NCBI GenBank assembly: GCA_017504265.1
Contig: JAFVRN010000008.1
Coordinates: forward strand, 1-56,238
DNA: 56,238 nt
DNA from: Alistipes sp.
Lineage (GTDB): Bacteria > Bacteroidota > Bacteroidia > Bacteroidales > Rikenellaceae
Direction: 5' to 3'
Part shown: positions 51,994-56,238 of the stretch, piece after piece
Layout of the letters: each line of letters opens with the position of its first letter
Position numbering within the stretch: position 1 is the first letter of the stretch
Program-made: the position numbers and the translations under genes
The notes under the pieces: generated by a model
Databases searched by the model: none
What the model was told of the DNA's origin: nothing
The model's input: only the letters and a program-made list of their open reading frames with translations

Positions 51994-54501
51994 ATGAAAA
52001 AGTTTTTATTAGCAACAGTTTGCTTGGCCCTTGCGCTAAGTAGCTGTGTTAAGAATGAGCTGAATGAGGCTACTGAGAATCTTATCAATTCTCAGTCTCA
52101 GTTGATTCTTTCTGAGGCAGAGCTTAACAAGGCTACTGCCGAGGCAACCAAGCTTCTTGCAGAGGCTGAGGCTGCTCTTATTACTGCTCAGGCTGAGGCT
52201 CAGAAGGTTGAGACTGCAATCCGCGAGATCTACAAGCAGCTTGCAGAGGTTGAGCTCGAGGAGGCTAAGGCTAAGCTTGAGGTATTGCTTGCAGAGCTTG
52301 AGGCTAAGAAGGCTCAGATTGCTGCTGACGTAGAGTTGGCAAAGGTTAAGGCTGAGCAGGCTTTGGTTGAGGCTCAGGAGGCTTTGGCTAACGCTAAGGC
52401 TCAGTATCTTGAGACTCTTGAGGGTCTTGAGGCTTACAAGGCTGCTAAGCTTGCTACTCTTTACTCAAAGTGGAGCGATGCTATGGAGGCTTTGATCGAG
52501 GCTAAGGGCCAGCTCACTACAGCTAACGCTAATGTTGTAGCTGCTGAGAACGACTTGGTTGACGCTGAGGCTCTTCTCGCTGAGAACATCGCTGCTGCTG
52601 AGAAGGAGATCGCTAACCTTAAGCTTACTATTGCTCACTATGAGGCATACATCGCTATTGCTTCTGAGTACATCGAGTACACTACTGAGGAGCTTATTCC
52701 TATCTTGACTGAGGCTGATCTCGCTGCTGAGGCTGCATGGCGTGCTCTTTTGGCAGTTGAAGAGGAGACTGATGCTGTTCAGGATGAGTTGCTTGCTCTT
52801 GATTTCACAACTGTTCCTTTCTACCAGTTGCTTAACGGTGGTTACGATGAGGATGGTAATTATATCCCATCTTTGGGTGAGCTCGCTGGCCTTTCTATTC
52901 AGGTTATAGATAATCTTGCTTGGTATGGCTACTATGTATACGATGAAACAGCTGATGCTCTTAATCCTAATGGTAAGGATAACTTCTTCCCAGTTTATCC
53001 TTTGGCTTACTTCGAGGAGTATTCTCAGGATCCTTATGGTAACGATGTGTTTACAGAGTACGTTTACAACCTATATGGCGAGAACAAATCTGTAGCATAC
53101 AAGTATGAGAACGATATGCTTGCTAATCCTATTGAGATGGAGTTGGAGTATGATCAGTTGGCTACTCTTGGCGAGATCGATGTTGAGGCTCTAAATGCAT
53201 ATATCGAGGTACTTAAGGGCTACCGTGATGGTGACCTTGCTAACTTGGATATGAGCTATTATAATGAGATAGCTATACCTGCTCTTGAGGCTCTTGCTAA
53301 GGTTGCCTATGAGTGGAAATTAGCTCAGGAGGCTTACGATATGTGGGCTGAATCTGTAATAGTTCGTGGCCCTATGGGTGGTGGTATGATGCCTATGCCT
53401 GGCGGTCCTGCTACTGAGCCTGAGTATACTGTAGGTGAGAAGGTATTTATCGCAGAGGAGGAGTTGTTCTTTGCTAAGGAGGCTGAGGCTGCTGCTAAGG
53501 CTGAGAGCGATAAGTACAATGCTGAGAAGACAGGTCTTGTAGCTGTTGCTGGTGATAATTTGGCTAACTATAAGAAGGCTGAGGAGACTGCTAAGAAGGC
53601 ATACGAGGATGCTAAGGCTACTTACGAGAAGGATGTAACTAACGAGACTAATAAGGCTGCTTACGAGGTGGCTAAGGATGCTTACGAGGAGGCTCAGCTT
53701 GCTACACAGCGCGCTCAGTATGAGCTTGATAAGATCAAGGGTGAGGCTAAGGCTGCTGCTGATGCTTATGCTGCTGCTCAGAAGGCTACTAAGGCTGCCG
53801 AGAAGGCTCTTGCTGATGCTGAGGCTGCTTTGTTCGCCGAGAAGCAGAAGGAGGTTGAGTACCTTGAGGCTGTTGATGCTGCACAGGCTGCTTACAACGA
53901 TGTACGTGCTGAGTGGGCTGAGAAGGGCTTTGAGTACTATTATGATACAGATAACGGTGTAGAAGCATATGATTTCATCTATTATAGCTACTATCAGCCA
54001 ATGGTAGAGGAGGTTGAGGATATGACTGAGTTTATGGAGTTCTACGCTCAGCAGATTGAGAATGGTTACGCTGTTATCGGTTACTTGGAGGGTGTAGTTG
54101 CTGCTCTTCCTGAGTTGGAGGCTAATGCTGAGGCATTCGTAGCTGCTTACAACGAGGCTAACACATACTTCTACGAGGAGGCTATGGTTGCTTACCTCAA
54201 TGCATCTCTTGACTATGAGATTGCTGAGGCATTCTACTATGCTGTATCTGACCTCTACGATGGTGCTGAGTATGCTGAGATGGAGATCGCTGAGTACCAG
54301 TTCTACATCGACGCTGCTAACGACATGATCGCTGATTACGAGCGTTACATTGAGCAGGCTAACACAGCTGACGCTGCTGACGCTGTAGAGTTCGCTAAGA
54401 TGCGTGCTGAGATGGCAGCTAAGAAGGTAGAGGTTTACCAGGCACAGGTAGACGCTGCTGCTGCTGCTCTCAAGGCTGCTCAGGAGGCTTCTGCTGAGTA
54501 A
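51994..54501 (+). CDS. Ala/Glu-rich coiled-coil lipoprotein
   Basis: The 835-residue protein has a lipoprotein signal with Cys18 (LALALSSC). Long heptad-rich Ala/Glu/Lys coiled coils (about 22-265 and 500-640) are separated by a Tyr-rich, aromatic and less helical middle (about 275-400), and a third helical region (about 680-835) ends in KAAQEASAE. A short Gly/Met/Pro loop lies near residues 450-470. Codon use is strongly skewed to GCT and GAG, unlike the neighbours, which suits very high expression. The protein could be a fibrous spacer in the envelope anchored by lipid. It is followed 41 bp later by a beta-barrel gene. The family is not recognised. Confidence 0.75.
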   Translation: MKKFLLATVCLALALSSCVKNELNEATENLINSQSQLILSEAELNKATAEATKLLAEAEAALITAQAEAQKVETAIREIYKQLAEVELEEAKAKLEVLLAELEAKKAQIAADVELAKVKAEQALVEAQEALANAKAQYLETLEGLEAYKAAKLATLYSKWSDAMEALIEAKGQLTTANANVVAAENDLVDAEALLAENIAAAEKEIANLKLTIAHYEAYIAIASEYIEYTTEELIPILTEADLAAEAAWRALLAVEEETDAVQDELLALDFTTVPFYQLLNGGYDEDGNYIPSLGELAGLSIQVIDNLAWYGYYVYDETADALNPNGKDNFFPVYPLAYFEEYSQDPYGNDVFTEYVYNLYGENKSVAYKYENDMLANPIEMELEYDQLATLGEIDVEALNAYIEVLKGYRDGDLANLDMSYYNEIAIPALEALAKVAYEWKLAQEAYDMWAESVIVRGPMGGGMMPMPGGPATEPEYTVGEKVFIAEEELFFAKEAEAAAKAESDKYNAEKTGLVAVAGDNLANYKKAEETAKKAYEDAKATYEKDVTNETNKAAYEVAKDAYEEAQLATQRAQYELDKIKGEAKAAADAYAAAQKATKAAEKALADAEAALFAEKQKEVEYLEAVDAAQAAYNDVRAEWAEKGFEYYYDTDNGVEAYDFIYYSYYQPMVEEVEDMTEFMEFYAQQIENGYAVIGYLEGVVAALPELEANAEAFVAAYNEANTYFYEEAMVAYLNASLDYEIAEAFYYAVSDLYDGAEYAEMEIAEYQFYIDAANDMIADYERYIEQANTADAADAVEFAKMRAEMAAKKVEVYQAQVDAAAAALKAAQEASAE

Positions 54502-54542
54502 TTTACTCAACGGTATTTGAAACGGCTAAAACAAATAAAGTA

Positions 54543-55295
54543 ATGAATATTAAGAAACTTTTAATATCGGCCGTTCTACCCGTATTGTTCCTAACAACGG
54601 CTGTAGCACAGGAGGTCGAGCAGGCTGATAACAAGCCTAAGAAAAACGACTTCACTGTGGCTGCAACCGTGGGATACAACAGCACATTGTCGATCACAGC
54701 TATGCCCGGCGCAAGCAATAATGCTTATAGCGCAACTGCAATCCAGACCGATTGGACTGGTAAGCAGCTGATGGTAGGCATCGAGGGCGGCTGGTTTATG
54801 ACCGATCTTTGGAAGCTGACTTTGGGTGGAGGATTAACACACTCTGCTAACCCAGGACGTTCTGCTTATGGCTCTGCTGAGATTGATGGCGCAGTTGGTC
54901 TGCCATACTACGATGCAGTTCCTACAGAACAGTCATTCGGTTACAATGTTAATCTTGGCGCTGATCGCTACTTCAACTTGAAGGGCGTGAAGAACTTGAT
55001 GCTGTATGCCGGTGCTCGTGTAGGCTTCGCCTATGCTATGAACGAACAGTTCAATAACGAGGAGTGGAGAACTCCTTCGGCTGCTGAGACTTTCAACTTC
55101 CGCGCAGCTCTTACTGCAGGTGTTGATTACTTCGTTCTTCCTTCATTGTATATTGGAATTTCGGTTGATCCGTTCTGCTATACTTACAATGTAACGGCTT
55201 ACAGACCACACGTTGGTGTGCCTAACTTGAACGCTAAGGGTCATACTTTTAGCTATCTTGCAGCCCCAACAATCAGATTAGGATTTAAGTTCTAA
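54543..55295 (+). CDS. Small outer-membrane beta-barrel protein
   Basis: The 250-residue protein has a signal peptide (about 1-22, ending TAVAQ), a short charged linker and alternating beta strands ending in the aromatic RLGFKF signature, typical of OMPs of 8 to 10 strands. It resembles the BT1926-type barrel family of Bacteroidales. It is cotranscribed with the coiled-coil lipoprotein (gap 41 bp, no promoter between) and is followed by a strong terminator. A structural partnership with the lipoprotein is inference. Confidence 0.75.
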   Translation: MNIKKLLISAVLPVLFLTTAVAQEVEQADNKPKKNDFTVAATVGYNSTLSITAMPGASNNAYSATAIQTDWTGKQLMVGIEGGWFMTDLWKLTLGGGLTHSANPGRSAYGSAEIDGAVGLPYYDAVPTEQSFGYNVNLGADRYFNLKGVKNLMLYAGARVGFAYAMNEQFNNEEWRTPSAAETFNFRAALTAGVDYFVLPSLYIGISVDPFCYTYNVTAYRPHVGVPNLNAKGHTFSYLAAPTIRLGFKF

Positions 55296-55311
55296 TTGAT
55301 ATACTTCTTAG

Positions 55312-55342
55312 AAATAGCCCGATTCGTCGGGCTATTTTTTTT
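55312..55342 (+). terminator. Rho-independent terminator
   Basis: AAATAGCCCGA (55312-55322), loop TTCG, TCGGGCTATTT (55327-55337) and a T8 tract follow the beta-barrel gene by 16 bp. This is a canonical terminator. Confidence 0.95.
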
Positions 55343-55375
55343 GTCCCTGCGTAAAAGTATCTGGTAGATACACAA

Positions 55376-55799
55376 ATGTGTTCTATGGGTTCTGCGGGTT
55401 CTGTGCGTTCTGTGGGTCCTGTGGGTTCTATGGGTTCTGTGGGTTTTGTGGGTTCTATGCGTTCTATGAGTTCTGTGGGTTCTATGAGTTCTGTGGGTTC
55501 TGTGGGTTCTGCGGGTTCTGTGGGTTCTGTGGGTTCTGTAGGATTTGTGGGTTTTGTGGGTTTTGTGGGTTCTGCGGGTTCTGTGGGTTCTGTGGGTTCT
55601 GTGGGTTCTGCGGGCTCTATGGGTTCTGTGGCTCTGTGCGTTTTGTGGGTTCTGTGCGTTCTGTGAGTTCTGTGGGTTCTATGGGTTCTGTAGGATTTGT
55701 GGGTTTTGTGGGTTTTGTGGGTTCTGCGGGTTCTGTGGGTTCTGTGTGTTCTGCGCGTTTTGTGGGTTCTGTGGGTTCTATGGGTTTTGTGGGTTCTTG
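55376..55799. repeat. Large 9-bp minisatellite (GGGTTCTGT units)
   Basis: About 420 bp are made of 9-bp units of the type GGGTTCTGT, with variants such as GGGTTTTGT, GCGTTCTGT and GGGTTCTAT. Because the unit length is divisible by three, several frames stay open on both strands and yield Gly-Ser-Val, Gly-Phe-Cys or Thr-Glu-Pro repeats. None has a start region or a signal that I would call a gene. Confidence 0.9.
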
Positions 55800-55848
55800 G
55801 GAAAATCCCCATCTAACCCATTGGACTCATTTAACCCATTTAACCCAT
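55800..55848. repeat. Conserved ACCCAT tail after the minisatellite (copy B)
   Basis: This tail of about 49 bp starts GGAAAATCCCCATCT and continues in ACCCAT steps. It matches 5554-5601 with only a few changes, so the repeat tract and the tail form one dispersed module. The tail's AACCCA is complementary to the TGGGTT of the tract. Confidence 0.85.
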
Positions 55849-55851
55849 TAT

Positions 55852-56238
55852 CCCCCCCCCCTCAAAAAAAACACTCCCTCCCGCTGCACGGGTATGTAAA
55901 AGTATACCCGCATCGTGCCCCCTCGCTCCACCGCGTATGACACCCACCTACACCCACTCACACCCACTCGCACGCCACTCACCGCCACCACCACACCACA
56001 CATTATCCCCCTCCTCAAAAAAAACACCCCTCCCGCTGCACGGGTATGTAAAAGTATACCCGCGCCGTGCCCCCTTGCTCCACCGCGTATGACAACCACC
56101 TACACCCACTCGCACGCCACTCACCGCCACTCCGACACCACACATCGTCCCCCCCCCCAAAAAAAAACACCCCCTCCCGCTGCACGGGTATGTAAAAGTA
56201 TACCCGCACCGTGCCCCCTCGCTCCACTGCGTATGACA
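55852..56238. repeat. Three tandem units of about 150 bp with poly-C/poly-A runs and a hairpin
   Basis: Units are anchored at GCTGCACGGG at 55883, 56035 and 56179, so the spacings are 152 and 144 bp. The third unit is cut by the window edge. Each has a C run (10, 5 and 10) and an A run (8, 8 and 9), then a perfect 7-bp hairpin CGGGTAT/ATACCCG (first copy 55889-55895 with 55904-55910), then a C-rich tract of CACCCACT-like steps. No gene is supported. Frames on the minus strand repeat the same residues and look like by-products. Confidence 0.85.

Noticed and set aside
53320-54510. A 396-residue open frame on the minus strand opposite the coiled-coil lipoprotein gene
   Set aside because: It is a shadow of the GCT/GAG-rich codon pattern on the plus strand. 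The product is Ser/Leu-rich low complexity, with no signal or domain, and the plus frame has a lipobox and a promoter.
55285-55940. Open frames on both strands encoding Gly-Ser-Val, Gly-Phe-Cys, Trp-Val-Leu or Thr-Glu-Pro repeats
   Set aside because: They arise because the minisatellite unit is 9 bp, so no frame meets a stop. There is no start region, no signal and no non-repeat domain.
56015-56227. Repeated short minus-strand frames with a VYFYIPVQREG motif at the right edge
   Set aside because: The motif is the translation of the hairpin and poly-A/C tandem unit in each copy. The frames have no start context and are broken by run-length changes.

Overview
The window looks like a chromosomal segment of a Bacteroidales bacterium. 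Three things point there: promoters of the Bacteroidetes type (TTTG, a spacer of about 19-20, then TAnnTTTG) recur upstream of genes; there are no recognisable Shine-Dalgarno sequences; and the families present are typical of that phylum (DUF3244, DUF4301, DUF5689, DUF2764, BACON lipoproteins, TonB-dependent receptors, a seven-gene V-type ATPase operon). A Rikenellaceae/Alistipes- or Porphyromonas-like relative is possible, but the genus cannot be fixed from this sequence. No tRNA, rRNA or CRISPR array was seen.

Layout. 1-542: three tandem hairpin units of about 122 bp at a period of about 146 bp, ending on the ilvE stop codon. 542-3677 (-): metG and ilvE. 3828-5728: an IS3-family element with programmed -1 frameshifting, a palindromic insertion at the end of its transposase, a small 9-bp-motif repeat block, and a pair of inverted arms of about 129 bp. 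5788-7414 (-): ATPase and His-rich binding lipoprotein of a zinc/manganese ABC importer, with no permease visible. 7523-8710 (+): flavo-diiron protein. 8779-13922 (-): calycin-like lipoprotein, TonB receptor, rpiB, typA. 14086-15519 (-): DUF4301. 15628-19854 (+): murB-tilS-holA and a fold-type-IV PLP-enzyme homologue that seems to have lost its catalytic lysine. 20038-25048 (-): ROK kinase, lipocalin-like lipoprotein, a 32-residue lipoprotein remnant, DUF3244 protein and a membrane TPR/HTH regulator. 25325-32868 (+): V-type ATPase operon E-DUF2764-A-B-D-I-K, whose c-ring subunit has the full Na+ ligand set. 32943-33959 (-): ruvB.

34200-44927 (+) is the most system-like stretch. It holds a 1362-residue surface lipoprotein built of BACON and OB-like repeats, a secreted DRGH-type DNA/RNA nuclease, a secreted EEP-fold nuclease/phosphatase, a TonB-dependent transporter and a DUF5689 lipoprotein. 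Together they could bind, cut and import extracellular nucleic acid or its products; this is inference from gene content. 45174-51316 (+) is a tight operon yicC-gmk-nadD(TPR)-DUF3109-M23/LysM-GH20. 51994-55295 (+) is an 835-residue Ala/Glu-rich coiled-coil lipoprotein followed by a small beta-barrel protein, behind a strong promoter and a leader of about 350 nt. 55376-56238 is a large 9-bp-motif minisatellite, whose flank matches the block beside the IS, followed by three tandem units of about 150 bp with poly-C and poly-A runs.
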